A stretch of 64,000 bases of DNA from Anaerolineae bacterium (GTDB taxonomy: Bacteria; Chloroflexota; Anaerolineae; 4572-78; J111), in assembly GCA_023151115.1 (NCBI GenBank), contig JAKLJP010000035.1, positions 17,579-81,578 on the forward strand, read 5' to 3'. Below the pieces are notes generated by a model that was not told the DNA's origin, searched no databases, and worked only from the letters and a program-made list of their open reading frames with translations. Within the stretch, counting starts at the first letter, position 1. Each line of letters begins with the position of its first letter. The position numbers and the translations under genes are program-made. Below are positions 9,935-18,678 of the stretch, one piece after another.

Positions 9935-10831
9935 GTGTCTGCTATGTCAACATCAAAGTCAAATCATGTCAATCAATCTCTGGCGGAAGCCCTGTGGAAA
10001 ATTTATCACCGGCCTGATTTGTCCACCCCCTTGACCGAGGCCAAAAATTTGCCCTGGGATGACCCCCATTTTTCCGAGCGTATGCTCCGCGAGCATCTGG
10101 ACGAGTCGCACGGGGCGGCCACGCGTATTGCTGCTGAGCGAGCGGCGCAGCTTGACTGGCTGTGGGCGAAGCTGAGCCTGGCGGCGGGAGCGCGGGTGCT
10201 GGATGTAACCTGCGGGCCGGGCTTGTACGCGGTCGAATTGGCCCGGCGCGGCTGCGTAGTGACCGGGGTAGATTTCAGCCCGGCGGCTATCGCCTACGCC
10301 CAGGATTTAGCCCGGAGCGAGGGCCTGACTGCTCGCTGCGCTTTTATCAAGCAGGATGTGCGTCGGATGGATTTGGCCGGAACAGGATTCGATGCGGCGC
10401 TCTTTTTATATGGGCAACTGGCCGTATTCACCAAAGCCGAAGCGCAGGCGTTGTTGGACCACCTGGCTCAGACATTGAGGCCCGGTGGAAAACTGTGCCT
10501 CGAGCTGCTCAATCAAGATCGGGTGGACAAAACGCGCAGCGAGTGGTGGTTTACCGATAACACCGGCCTATGGGGCGACCGGCCCTTTCTGCACTTGGGC
10601 GAGCGAACCTGGTACGAAGAGGAGGAAATGTCGCTGGAACGGTTCTATATTGTCCATCTGGAGACCGGCCGGTTGACTGAAATCTCCCTCAGCGACCAGA
10701 CCTATTCGGTGGAGACCATGACCCGCATGCTGCGCCAGGCCGGTTTTACTGAGGTGGAGGTTTACCCCGCCTGGGATCATCTACCCTTGTATGATGCCGA
10801 TGAGTGGCTGGTTTATATCGCTCAAAAATAA
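9935..10831 (+). CDS. Class I SAM-dependent methyltransferase
   Basis: The 298-residue protein has the Rossmann methyltransferase motif I (VLDVTCGPGLYAVELA, residues ~88-103), an acidic motif II (VTGVDFSPAAIAYA) and a post-core LRPGGKLCLELL, all typical of class I methyltransferases. The substrate cannot be told. The frame opens at a GTG (9935) with an ATG three codons later (9944). The only SD-like sequence, AGGAG at 9915, is somewhat far from the GTG and farther from the ATG, so the start is uncertain by three codons. It stands alone, divergent from the C25 gene. Confidence 0.8.
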   Translation: MSAMSTSKSNHVNQSLAEALWKIYHRPDLSTPLTEAKNLPWDDPHFSERMLREHLDESHGAATRIAAERAAQLDWLWAKLSLAAGARVLDVTCGPGLYAVELARRGCVVTGVDFSPAAIAYAQDLARSEGLTARCAFIKQDVRRMDLAGTGFDAALFLYGQLAVFTKAEAQALLDHLAQTLRPGGKLCLELLNQDRVDKTRSEWWFTDNTGLWGDRPFLHLGERTWYEEEEMSLERFYIVHLETGRLTEISLSDQTYSVETMTRMLRQAGFTEVEVYPAWDHLPLYDADEWLVYIAQK

Positions 10832-10862
10832 AAAATCGTTCACCTTTTGTCTTCAAGAAGAT

Positions 10863-10895
10863 AGACCTCATGGGTTTTCAAAACCTATGAGGTCT
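10863..10895. repeat. Intergenic hairpin, AGACCTCAT family
   Basis: Arms AGACCTCATGGGTTTT and AAAACCTATGAGGTCT have one G-T mismatch and a single-base loop. It lies 31 nt after the methyltransferase stop. Repeats with this wording occur in many unrelated bacterial genomes. Confidence 0.7.
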
Positions 10896-10948
10896 GCTTA
10901 ACTTCCCTTTGGTCCAATCTTCAGGTAGAATCTCGTTCCATTATAACA

Positions 10949-11010
10949 ATGTCATTGCGAGGCCATAGGCCGAAGCAATCGCCGCATTGCGGATTGGAGG
11001 CTGCTTCGCT
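10949..11010. repeat. GTCATTGCGAGG-type dispersed repeat
   Basis: It reads ATGTCATTGCGAGGCC followed by GAAGCAATC and GGAGGCTGCTTCGCT. This resembles the widely dispersed GTCATTGCGAGG...GAAGCAATC short repeat of many bacteria, and is related in design to the TGTCATTTCGA elements at 43161, 47091 and 50665. Confidence 0.6.
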
Positions 11011-11086
11011 AACGCTTGCAGGGATATGACCGTTATTTTCAGAGGAGTGTTCACGAGCAGCCTGCACACCACTGAGAATGAAAATT

Positions 11087-11117
11087 CGGAGTGCAAAAGC
11101 TTAGCTTTTGCACTCCG
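11087..11117. repeat. Perfect 15-bp-arm hairpin before the M1-peptidase gene
   Basis: Arms CGGAGTGCAAAAGCT and AGCTTTTGCACTCCG are exact complements separated by one base, 28 nt before the ATG. There is no T-run after it, so it is not a classical terminator. It may act in mRNA stability or simply be a repeat element. Confidence 0.7.
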
Positions 11118-11144
11118 AAAAATCTATTTTCAAAGGAGCGAGCT

Positions 11145-13793
11145 ATGCCGCAAGGCCAAACGATTTGGAGAAAACTTTTTGAGCTGGTCTGGGCAGGAGT
11201 GCTGACCGCATTCCTGCTCGGCTGCGCAGGTCCACCCCCGGCAGCTACGCCCACCGCCACCCCTGTACCACCCACCCCCATTGTTCAGGCGGTTGAAGTT
11301 CAACCAACCGCCACCCCTCAAAGTACATTATCTCCTTCTCCCACCCTAACTCCCGTCTCTCCTTCTACCCAGGAAGTAACACCTGCCCCAACCACAGAAC
11401 CTTCACCTACCCCCACAACTGTGGTAGCAGTTTTCGAGCCAACATTGCAAGAATATCCTGTTCCCCCCGGCTCCCACCCCCACGACGTGGCCCCCGCGCT
11501 AGATGGGGGCGTCTGGTATACGGCTCAAGCCCCGGGTGAGATAGGCCGGCTGGACCCGCAAACCGGCGAAACCCGGCATATTCCCTTGGGTCAAGGGTCA
11601 GCGCCGCATGGGGTGATTGTTGGGCCTGACGGCGCACCCTGGATTACCGACAGCGGCCTCAACGCCATCGTGCGGGTAGACCCAGCCACCGAGGAGGTCG
11701 AGCTTTTCCCCCTGCCCGCCGATACCGGCTACGCCAATCTCAATACGGCCACCTTCGACAACCAGGGCGTACTCTGGTTCACCGGGCAGAGCGGCTTTTA
11801 TGGCCGGCTCGACCCGGCCAGCGGTGAAATGCAGGTCTTCACTGCCCCGCGTGGACGCGGCCCTTACGGCATTGACGCCACGCCGGGTGGAGAAGTTTAT
11901 TATGCCTCGCTGGCCGGCAGCCATATTGCCCACATTGACCGGGCAACCGGCGCGGCTACGCCCCTTGACCCACCGACTCCCGGCCAGGGCGCGCGGCGAG
12001 TCTGGTCCGACTCGCAGGGGCGGCTTTGGGTCAGTGAGTGGGAGGCGGGGCAGGTGGCGATGTACGATCCGGCGGGCGGCGGGTGGCGCGAGTGGCCCCT
12101 CCCCGGTGAGCAGTCACTGCCCTACGCCGTTTACGTGGACGAGCAGGACATGGTCTGGCTGAGCGACTTCGCCGCCAATGCCCTGGTGCGTTTCGACCCG
12201 GCGACCGAAACGTTTGAGACTTTCCCCATCCCCAGCCCCACTGCCAATGTGCGCCAGATTTTGGGCCGGCCCGGCGAGGTGTGGGGCGCGGAGTCGGGTA
12301 CGGACAAGCTGGTGGTCATCCGTACTGCCGCCACCGGCGGTGAAGCACCCGCCCCGGCCGAGGAAGAAGGATCGCTTCCTACCCCTTCTCTTTTTGAAGC
12401 AGCCTGGGCCGACCGCTCGCCTTTTCGATCCGGCTTGATCCCCAGCGAGCAGGCGGTGCTGGACGACTTGCGCGGGGCGACCGTTTATCACCTTGACATG
12501 CAATTGAGTGCTGATTTGGTCAACCTGCAGGGCCGGGAGGAAGTTCATTACACCAATCGCGAAGATGAACCGTTGGCCGAGGTCTATTTTCGGCTGTTTC
12601 CCAACCTGGCCGATGGTTCTGCCATCGTCTCCTCCATAAAAGTGAATGGGCTGCCGGTCGAGCCGGAATACAAATTGCAGCAAAGCGCCATGCATGTGCC
12701 GCTTTCGCCGCCGCTGCCGCCAGGTGAGTCGCTGGTTTTTCAACTGGAGTTTGCCGTGCAAGTACCCGCCGAAGAGGGCGGCAATTACGGCACGTTTGCT
12801 TTCAAAGACCGGGTGCTGGCCCTGGCCCATTTCTACCCATTGATTGCCGTTTACGATGACGAGGGCTGGAACGTTGAGATTGCCCCCTACATTGGCGATG
12901 TGATTTACGCCGACGCCGGCTTTTACCTGGCCCGCGTCACTGCGCCTATTAGCCAAACCCTGGTCGCTTCGGGCAGTGAAATCAACCGGGAGCAAAGCGA
13001 TGCGCAGCAGACGGTCACCTTTGCCGCCGGCCCGGTGCGCGATTTTTACCTCGTCGCCAGCGACCGCTATACCGTAACCAGCCGGACGGTGGGCGAAACC
13101 ATCGTCAATAGCTACGCCCCCACCGAACTGGCTGCGGGGGCCGAAATTGCGCTCGATCAGGCTGAAGCGGCCCTGCAAAGCTTTAACGCCCGTTTTGGCC
13201 CCTATCCCTTCACCGAATTTGACCTGGTCAGCACTACCAATTTTGCCCTCGGCGTCGAATATCCAGGTATTGTGGCCCTGTTGATTGATCTGTACGACCC
13301 GGAAGGACAGGTCAGAGGTTCTGCCACTACGCCCTTGCTTGAAGGTGTAGTGGCCCATGAGGTCGCGCATCAATGGTTTTACAGCCAGGTGGGCAACGAT
13401 CAGGTGGATGAACCCTGGCTGGACGAAGCCCTGGCCCAGTACGCCACCATTTTGTACTATCAGGATGTTTACGGGGATGAGGGGGCGGCCGGTTTCCGCC
13501 GCTCGCTGGAACGGCGCTGGCAGCGGGTCAATCGGGCCGATATTCCCATCGGCCTACCGGTGGCTCGTTACGACGAGAGCAGCTACGGCGCGGTTGTCTA
13601 CGGGCGCGGGCCGCTGTTTATCGAGCAGTTAGCCGCAACGATGGGCCAGGACACCTTTGCCGCTTTTCTGCACGATTATTACCAAAGCCATAAATGGGGC
13701 ATCGCCACCGGCGACGACTTCAAGCAACTGGCCGAGCAGCACTGCTCTTGCGATTTGACCCCGCTGTTTGAGGAATGGGTGTGGGATCAATAA
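11145..13793 (+). CDS. Lipoprotein: virginiamycin-B-lyase-like propeller fused to an M1-type metallopeptidase
   Basis: The ATG at 11145 is preceded by AAAGGAG and starts a lipoprotein signal (FLLGCAG, lipid Cys at residue 27), giving 882 residues. A Pro/Thr-rich linker leads to a seven-bladed propeller of the Vgb/SMP-30 type (~110-410; repeats such as GGVWYTAQAPGEIGRLDP). The C-terminal half is an M1 aminopeptidase-like module. It has GVEYPG in place of GAMEN, zinc motif HEVAHQWF (His ~738) and the downstream Glu in WLDEALAQY. All zinc ligands are present, so it is probably active outside the membrane. The fusion order is unusual. The propeller may bind a substrate or cell-wall partner; that is inference. 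Confidence 0.85.
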   Translation: MPQGQTIWRKLFELVWAGVLTAFLLGCAGPPPAATPTATPVPPTPIVQAVEVQPTATPQSTLSPSPTLTPVSPSTQEVTPAPTTEPSPTPTTVVAVFEPTLQEYPVPPGSHPHDVAPALDGGVWYTAQAPGEIGRLDPQTGETRHIPLGQGSAPHGVIVGPDGAPWITDSGLNAIVRVDPATEEVELFPLPADTGYANLNTATFDNQGVLWFTGQSGFYGRLDPASGEMQVFTAPRGRGPYGIDATPGGEVYYASLAGSHIAHIDRATGAATPLDPPTPGQGARRVWSDSQGRLWVSEWEAGQVAMYDPAGGGWREWPLPGEQSLPYAVYVDEQDMVWLSDFAANALVRFDPATETFETFPIPSPTANVRQILGRPGEVWGAESGTDKLVVIRTAATGGEAPAPAEEEGSLPTPSLFEAAWADRSPFRSGLIPSEQAVLDDLRGATVYHLDMQLSADLVNLQGREEVHYTNREDEPLAEVYFRLFPNLADGSAIVSSIKVNGLPVEPEYKLQQSAMHVPLSPPLPPGESLVFQLEFAVQVPAEEGGNYGTFAFKDRVLALAHFYPLIAVYDDEGWNVEIAPYIGDVIYADAGFYLARVTAPISQTLVASGSEINREQSDAQQTVTFAAGPVRDFYLVASDRYTVTSRTVGETIVNSYAPTELAAGAEIALDQAEAALQSFNARFGPYPFTEFDLVSTTNFALGVEYPGIVALLIDLYDPEGQVRGSATTPLLEGVVAHEVAHQWFYSQVGNDQVDEPWLDEALAQYATILYYQDVYGDEGAAGFRRSLERRWQRVNRADIPIGLPVARYDESSYGAVVYGRGPLFIEQLAATMGQDTFAAFLHDYYQSHKWGIATGDDFKQLAEQHCSCDLTPLFEEWVWDQ

Positions 13794-13807
13794 GACCGAA
13801 GTACAAC

Positions 13808-13836
13808 TTGACGTAATGTTACACCTATGATAATAT
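13808..13836 (+). promoter_or_regulatory. Predicted sigma70 promoter of the LysM gene
   Basis: TTGACG (13808-13813), a 17-nt spacer and TAATAT (13831-13836). A 10-nt palindrome ATAATATTAT covers the -10 and could be an operator, but this is only suggestive. Confidence 0.6.
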
Positions 13837-13901
13837 TATGTAACGTTATATAGAGTTATGTCGAATTGCTGATGTTATCCACTCGGCAGAAGGAGACTTT
13901 T

Positions 13902-15401
13902 ATGAGAAGCTGGCCCAAACTTTATTATTTGCTGCTTGCGCTGGCCCTAATTTCTATATTGACCGGCTGTGAATTGGCGCGAGACAGCAGCGAAGTCTCG
14001 GACATGAATCCCGTAGAAGCATTGCCCCCCACCCTGGCCCCGCTGGGATCAGAAGAGACTATTTTGGCGAGCGAAGCGACACCCGTGCCTACTGTGCTTA
14101 GCGTTCAGGCCACCGCTACCCCGGCGGCTGCGGCCAGCTCAGCCGAGACGACTCCCATCGAGTTGGCGGCTCCGCCCGCCCAGCCGGTTGAAGCTTCAGG
14201 GGAAGGGGGGCCGGTGGCTGAAGATAGCGCCGTAGCCGAAGCCCCTGCCGCCGAAGAGAGTGCTCCGGCAGCCGAAGCCGAAGCCCCCGCTCAATCCATT
14301 GTGGTAGATGCCGCCGCCCCGGAAGCCTTGCCCGAAGGCGGTCCCATTGCCGCCAATCCTCCTTTCAGCGACACCAATCCGGTGATTCCGGCGGCCAGCG
14401 CTGGCGGTAATTATATTGTTCAGGCCGGCGATACGCTGTTCAGCATCAGCCAGCGGTATGGCACCTCGGTTGAGGCCATTGTTGCCGCCAACGGCTTGAC
14501 TTCCGACATCGTGCAAATTGGTCAAACGTTGAACATTCCTGCGGGTGATCCCTATGCTGTCCCCGACGACAGCGGCTATGCGCCGGAACCTATGCCGTAT
14601 GCACCCGGTGGACCGGCTGGTACTTACATTGTCACCCCCAGCGATACCCTCTTCAGCATTGCCATGCGCTACGGTACTTCGGTTGAGGCCATTGCCAGCG
14701 CCAACAATATTGCTTATCCGTATATTATTTACGAAGGCCAGCCGCTGATTATTCCCGGTTACGATGGCGCGATGCCGGCTCCTGGTTATAATCCCAACCA
14801 GGGTTATCCCCAACAGCCGCCGACTGATGGCTACTACCAGCAACCGCCGGTAGAGGGTTACTATCAACAGCCTGGCCAGGGCTATCCGCAGCAGCCGTCA
14901 CAGGATGGCTACTACCAGCAGCCTGGCCAGGGGTATACCCAACCGCCGACCGATGGCTACTACCAGCAACCGCCGGTAGAGGGTTACTATCAACAGCCCG
15001 GCCAGGGTTATCCGCAGCAGCCGCCACAGGATGGCTACTACCAGCAGCCTGGCCAGGGGTATACCCAACCGCCGACCGATGGCTACTACCAGCAACCGCC
15101 GGTAGAGGGTTACTATCAACAGCCCGGCCAGGGTTATCCGCAGCAGCCGTCACAGGATGGTTACTACCAACAGCCCGGTCAAGGGTATTCTCAGCCTGGG
15201 CAAGATGGCAACGCCTACCCATCGCCCGGCTATGGTGTACCGATGCAGCCCGGTGGGGCCGGAACCCATACCGTTGCCGCCGGAGAAACGCTTTACTCGA
15301 TTGCCCGGCGTTATGGCGTCCCTGCAGAAGCTATTGCTGCCGCCAATGGGTTGAGCAATCCTAACCAGCTTTTTGTCGGCCAGGTTCTCTACCTGCCCTA
15401 A
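13902..15401 (+). CDS. LysM lipoprotein with GYYQQP repeats
   Basis: The ATG at 13902 follows AGGAG by 6 nt, giving 499 residues with a lipoprotein signal (SILTGCELA). A low-complexity Ala/Pro/Glu stretch comes next. Two LysM domains follow ([16 protein letters not shown] ~residue 170; [16 protein letters not shown] ~238). A ~130-residue Gln/Tyr/Pro/Gly repeat region precedes a third LysM at the very C terminus ([16 protein letters not shown]). LysM binds peptidoglycan or chitin-like glycans, so this is likely an envelope-attached protein with no visible catalytic domain. The repeat region is described separately. Confidence 0.85.
   Translation: MRSWPKLYYLLLALALISILTGCELARDSSEVSDMNPVEALPPTLAPLGSEETILASEATPVPTVLSVQATATPAAAASSAETTPIELAAPPAQPVEASGEGGPVAEDSAVAEAPAAEESAPAAEAEAPAQSIVVDAAAPEALPEGGPIAANPPFSDTNPVIPAASAGGNYIVQAGDTLFSISQRYGTSVEAIVAANGLTSDIVQIGQTLNIPAGDPYAVPDDSGYAPEPMPYAPGGPAGTYIVTPSDTLFSIAMRYGTSVEAIASANNIAYPYIIYEGQPLIIPGYDGAMPAPGYNPNQGYPQQPPTDGYYQQPPVEGYYQQPGQGYPQQPSQDGYYQQPGQGYTQPPTDGYYQQPPVEGYYQQPGQGYPQQPPQDGYYQQPGQGYTQPPTDGYYQQPPVEGYYQQPGQGYPQQPSQDGYYQQPGQGYSQPGQDGNAYPSPGYGVPMQPGGAGTHTVAAGETLYSIARRYGVPAEAIAAANGLSNPNQLFVGQVLYLP
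14829..15190 (+). repeat. 126-bp tandem coding repeat in the LysM gene
   Basis: Copies start at 14829, 14955 and 15081, exactly 126 bp apart (42 codons), and are almost identical at DNA level. The last copy is partial. Each encodes [23 protein letters not shown](S/P)[18 protein letters not shown]. Such identity implies recent unequal crossing-over and probable copy-number variation between strains. Confidence 0.9.
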
Positions 15402-15426
15402 CTTATTCTTCCTGCTGCCAATCTAA

Positions 15427-15468
15427 CAAAATCCTGCCCGCCTTTGTGGGCAGGATTTTGTTGTTTTT
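15427..15468 (+). terminator. Intrinsic terminator of the LysM gene
   Basis: Perfect 13-bp arms CAAAATCCTGCCC (15427-15439) and GGGCAGGATTTTG (15448-15460), followed by TTGTTTTT. Confidence 0.85.
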
Positions 15469-15558
15469 AACCGGGTGACTGCTTCATCCATTTGGCGATT
15501 AATTGGATTGAGGCTATAGTTTAGGAGTAAATTCCACCGGAAAGAGAAACTATACGCT

Positions 15559-16299
15559 ATGCGATTTTGGCTCTGGCCCTGGCTAAGTTCCATCCTATTC
15601 ATTGTTGCCGCTTGCGGAAGTACGGCTACAGAGGTCTCTACCGTAGTGTCTACGCCGACCCCCCTGGCAAATTCCACCCCAACTGCCCCTATCGCGGTAG
15701 AGGCGACGACAGAGACCGCCAGCAAAGGTACACCGCCCCCGGAAGCAGTTGATTGGCTCACCGTCGAGGGCAAAACTGCCGACAACCTGTTCTACCTGGG
15801 CAACCCCGACGCGCCTGTGACCATCATTGATTACTCTGACTTTTTGTGAGGGACGTGTCGTTCCTACGTGTTAGGAACCGAACCGCAGCTTGAGCAAAAC
15901 TATGTTAAAAGCGGCCAGGTCAAGCTGGTTTTTAACCCCATGATAGACCTGGGCGAAGGCTCGCGGCAGGCGCACCAGGCGGCGGCCTGCGCCGGAGAAC
16001 AGGGTAAGTTCTGGGCCATGCACGATCTTTTGTTTGAAAACCAGGGCGCGCTCTACAGCGGCGATGTGCGCCAGGTGAGCAAGGATCTGGCGGCTCAACT
16101 GCCGCTTGATACTGCCCAGTTTAATGCTTGCCTTGACGAGCAGCGCACGGCTGAATTGGTCCAAAGTCAGGATGACCGCCGCCGCCAGCTTGGGATTCGC
16201 ACCCGGCCCACCTTTGATGTGAACGGCCAGTTGATTGTTGGCGGCCAGCCGTTTGAGGTTTTTCAGGCCGCGATTGAGCCGCTGCTTGAGTCGAAATGA
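15559..16299 (+). CDS. DsbA/Thioredoxin_4-like lipoprotein with in-frame TGA, probable selenoprotein
   Basis: Two open stretches (15559-15846 and 15850-16299) are in the same frame, separated only by TGA at 15847-15849. Read through, they give 246 residues. There is a lipoprotein signal (FIVAACGS), a Thr/Pro linker, then a DsbA-like thioredoxin fold: DYSDFL-[TGA]-GTCRSYV. Family members have DF-x-C-P-x-C here, so the TGA sits exactly at the first Cys of CxxC and would give a U-x-x-C motif. The fold continues after it (AHQAAACAGEQGKFWAMHDLLF, here split: AHQAAACAGEQ, FWAMHDLLF) to a normal C terminus with the TRPTFDVNG cis-Pro loop. A SECIS-like hairpin begins 10 nt after the TGA. The likely role is extracytoplasmic thiol oxidation or reduction. 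A nonsense mutation is the main alternative. Confidence 0.82.
15860..15878 (+). promoter_or_regulatory. Candidate bacterial SECIS element (DsbA-like gene)
   Basis: Arms GTTCCTA (15860-15866) and TAGGAAC (15872-15878) form a perfect 7-bp stem with loop CGUGU. The loop has a G in its first two bases and starts 17 nt after the UGA. Known bacterial SECIS elements place the loop roughly 16-37 nt after UGA with a G at its start, so the fit is good. Confidence 0.7.
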
Positions 16300-16844
16300 T
16301 TTTTAAGCAACAACTGGCCGGCTGGCTGCGCCGTTTTCGGCTGCTGCGCTGGCTGCTGGCGGTAGCAGTGCGCCTGGTGACGCCTCGCCATTATGTGGGT
16401 GCGGTGGGGGCTATTTTTAATGAGGCGGGCCAGGTGTTGGTGATGGAGCATGTTTTCCGGCCGCATTTCCCCTGGGGGCTGCCCGGCGGCTGGGTGGAAC
16501 GAGGCGAAGACCCGGCGGAAACCGTCCGGCGGGAGGTTGCGGAGGAATTGGCCTTGGCCATCGAGGTCAAACAGTTGGTGCTGTGCATGCAGCAAGGTGG
16601 CCCCATGCTCAAAAATACAACCCCTTCCGGTCTGGGCCTGGTTTACTACTGCCGTTTGGTAGGTAACAGCCACGCCGTATCTGAAATCCTGACTCAGGCT
16701 ACCCAAAACCACGAAATCCTCTCTATCCAGTGGGTGGATCCTACCGCTATGACTTATCGGTTGTCCCCCCTTGAACAAAACGGAGTTCTTCTGGCCCGGC
16801 AGATGTTTGAGCAGGAGCAGGTAAGTCAGAGAAAAATGGGGTGA
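16296..16844 (+). CDS. Nudix hydrolase
   Basis: The 182-residue protein starts with an ATG overlapping the preceding stop (ATGA), so it is translationally coupled to the DsbA-like gene. The Nudix box is complete: GWVERGEDPAETVRREV followed by AEEL, matching Gx5Ex7REUxEExGU. An N-terminal Arg/Leu-rich helix precedes the domain. Nudix enzymes hydrolyse nucleoside diphosphate derivatives; which one is not evident. A clean transcriptional break follows, with a new promoter before the restriction locus. Confidence 0.88.
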   Translation: MIFKQQLAGWLRRFRLLRWLLAVAVRLVTPRHYVGAVGAIFNEAGQVLVMEHVFRPHFPWGLPGGWVERGEDPAETVRREVAEELALAIEVKQLVLCMQQGGPMLKNTTPSGLGLVYYCRLVGNSHAVSEILTQATQNHEILSIQWVDPTAMTYRLSPLEQNGVLLARQMFEQEQVSQRKMG

Positions 16845-16856
16845 TCAACAACGCAG

Positions 16857-16884
16857 TTGCCCCGGTCAAAAGATGCGTTATAAT
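16857..16884 (+). promoter_or_regulatory. Predicted promoter of the Type II methyltransferase gene
   Basis: TTGCCC (16857-16862), 16-nt spacer and a perfect TATAAT (16879-16884), 26 nt before the chosen GTG start. Confidence 0.65.
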
Positions 16885-16910
16885 TCATCCAATTGGGGGC
16901 AGACATCATT

Positions 16911-18560
16911 GTGAAAGTTCCAGCTACAACCCAAAAGTTGCGGGGTGGATATTATACTCCAGAACCTATTGCCTCTTTTCTGGCAGATTGGGCTATTCAA
17001 GACTCAAATACCCGAATTCTGGAACCAAGCTGCGGCGATGGTAATATTCTTGATGCAGCCGTTGAAACTCTTTTAAAGCTTGGTGTTTCAAAGACAGCCG
17101 TATCTCAACTTATCCAAGGCGTTGAGATTGACAAGGATGAAGCAAACAAAGTTATCTCGCGGTTTGCCAACAAAGATATCTGCTTGTCCGGACAAATCCA
17201 CGTTGGGGATTTCTTTAACTTCTGTCGAGAACAGTTGCTTCTGCAATCTAAATTTGATGTTGTTATAGGTAATCCTCCCTTTATTCGTTACCAAAATTTT
17301 CAAGAAGAGCATAGATGGATTGCTTTTCAAATTATGGAGCACGCCGGTTTACGCCCTACTCGCTTGACAAACGCCTGGGTACCTTTTGTAGTTGCGTCTA
17401 CGCTTTTGGTGAAAGAAAATGGCGGTCGGATTGCCATGGTTATTCCGGCAGAGTTGTTACAAGTTAATTATGCTGCTGAATTACGGCAATTCCTGGCCGA
17501 TTTTTACGCTCGAATTACCCTTATTACCTTTAAAAAGCTCGTATTTGAAAGTATTCAGCAGGAAGTCGTTTTACTTCTCGGAGAGCGTAACGGTAATGAG
17601 CATACCGGGATACGCACCATTGAACTAAATAGCATAGACGAACTGCGTCATCATGAACATCCAGATTTCTCGTTGAGTCATCTAAAGCCTATGGATCACT
17701 CACGAGAGAAATGGACCCAGTATTTTTTGGAAAGTAATGAAATTCATCTTCTACGGCAGTTGCGAGCGGATAAACGATTAACGAAGGCTAAACAAGTTAT
17801 TGATGTTGACGTCGGTATTGTCACTGGTTTGAATGAATTTTTCGTTCTGACTTCTCAACAAGCTAAAGATAAGGGCCTTACGTCCTTTACCCAGCCTATA
17901 GTGACTTGGTCGGGGCATCTTCAAGGGATTGCCTTTACTTATGCAGATTTATTGGCTAATACAGATAGGCAGTTTCCCTCTCGTATTTTAACTGCTCCAA
18001 ACGTACCGGTTGAAAATCTACCCGAGGCTTTAAAGCAATATGTTGCCTACGGCGAAAGTAGAGATTTTCATAAAGGATATAAATGCCGTATTCGGCCTAA
18101 GTGGTACGTAGTCCCTTCTGTCTGGACTCCTGATGCTTTTATGCTCCGCCAGGTTCATCATTATCCCAAACTTATCTTGAACGAAACTAAAGCTACCTGC
18201 ACCGATACGATTCACCGGGTAAGATTTGTGGCAAAGTTGCCGCCAAAATCGGTGGTGGCAGCCTTTCACAACTCTCTAACCTTTGCCTTTGCCGAAGTTA
18301 CGGGGAGGAGCTACGGCGGTGGGGTTCTGGAGCTAGAACCCAATGAAGCAGAGACACTCCCCTTGCCTCTGGAGAATGTCGAGAAATTGGACTTTGATCT
18401 TATTAATCAGTTGGTGATTGAAGGCAACATTCAGGAGGCATTAAACATTACAGACAAAATTCTTTTAATAGATGGACTGGGTTTGAGTCAGCGAGAGGTG
18501 GCGCTGTTACGCAATGTCTGGTGCAAGCTTCGTGACCGCCGTATCAACAGGAAACATTAA
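16911..18560 (+). CDS. Type II DNA adenine-N6 methyltransferase (Eco57I/TaqI-like)
   Basis: The GTG at 16911 is chosen because the G-rich SD-like TTGGGGGCAG lies just upstream; an alternative TTG exists at 16893. It makes ~549 residues. The N-terminal GGYYTPEPIASFL and motif I (LEPSCGDGN) bind SAM, and motif IV is VVIGNPPFIRYQ. These are the hallmarks of gamma-class N6-adenine methyltransferases. The C-terminal half is a TaqI-like specificity region (GRSYGGGVLELEPNE). The gene is AT-richer than its neighbours, suggesting acquisition. It is followed by a terminator, a controller gene and an endonuclease remnant, forming a Type II R-M locus. Confidence 0.88.
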   Translation: MKVPATTQKLRGGYYTPEPIASFLADWAIQDSNTRILEPSCGDGNILDAAVETLLKLGVSKTAVSQLIQGVEIDKDEANKVISRFANKDICLSGQIHVGDFFNFCREQLLLQSKFDVVIGNPPFIRYQNFQEEHRWIAFQIMEHAGLRPTRLTNAWVPFVVASTLLVKENGGRIAMVIPAELLQVNYAAELRQFLADFYARITLITFKKLVFESIQQEVVLLLGERNGNEHTGIRTIELNSIDELRHHEHPDFSLSHLKPMDHSREKWTQYFLESNEIHLLRQLRADKRLTKAKQVIDVDVGIVTGLNEFFVLTSQQAKDKGLTSFTQPIVTWSGHLQGIAFTYADLLANTDRQFPSRILTAPNVPVENLPEALKQYVAYGESRDFHKGYKCRIRPKWYVVPSVWTPDAFMLRQVHHYPKLILNETKATCTDTIHRVRFVAKLPPKSVVAAFHNSLTFAFAEVTGRSYGGGVLELEPNEAETLPLPLENVEKLDFDLINQLVIEGNIQEALNITDKILLIDGLGLSQREVALLRNVWCKLRDRRINRKH

Positions 18561-18622
18561 CCAAACCCATAAATTTTAGAGCCAATCAATGGTTATAAAG
18601 TCCAACTATTTGTCTAGTTTTC

Positions 18623-18657
18623 AAAAAGCCCTGGCTACCTAATAGCTAGGGCTTTTT
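18623..18657 (+). terminator. Terminator after the methyltransferase gene
   Basis: Arms AAAAAGCCCTGGCTA (18623-18637) and TAGCTAGGGCTTTTT (18643-18657) with one wobble pair, ending in a T-run. It separates the methyltransferase from the controller/endonuclease transcript. Confidence 0.85.
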
Positions 18658-18673
18658 GGTACTCATCAGTACC
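18658..18673 (+). promoter_or_regulatory. Candidate controller-protein operator (C-box)
   Basis: GGTACT-CATC-AGTACC is a perfect 6-bp inverted repeat with a 4-nt centre, 5 nt before the controller ATG. Controller proteins of R-M systems bind symmetrical boxes at this position, so autoregulation is likely. Confidence 0.5.
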
Positions 18674-18678
18674 ATATC

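Larger units (their letters stand above)
10832..11144. other. Spacer packed with three hairpin elements
   Basis: The spacer holds, in order: a 16-bp-arm hairpin (10863-10895); a GTCATTGCGAGG element (10949-11010); and a 15-bp-arm hairpin (11087-11117). An SD (AAAGGAG, 11132-11138) precedes the next gene. No protein-coding potential is seen. Confidence 0.7.

Noticed and set aside
12114..13373. 419-codon open frame on the minus strand inside the propeller-peptidase gene
   Set aside because: Opposite strand to a gene with clear M1 motifs; composition is what GC-rich codon bias produces; no SD or family match.
14196..14867. Minus-strand open frame inside the LysM gene
   Set aside because: Antisense to LysM and repeat coding; low-complexity sequence, no homology-like motif.
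14829..15190. Regular repeats that could suggest a CRISPR array
   Set aside because: Period is 126 bp, in frame, without unique spacers; it is a protein-coding tandem repeat.
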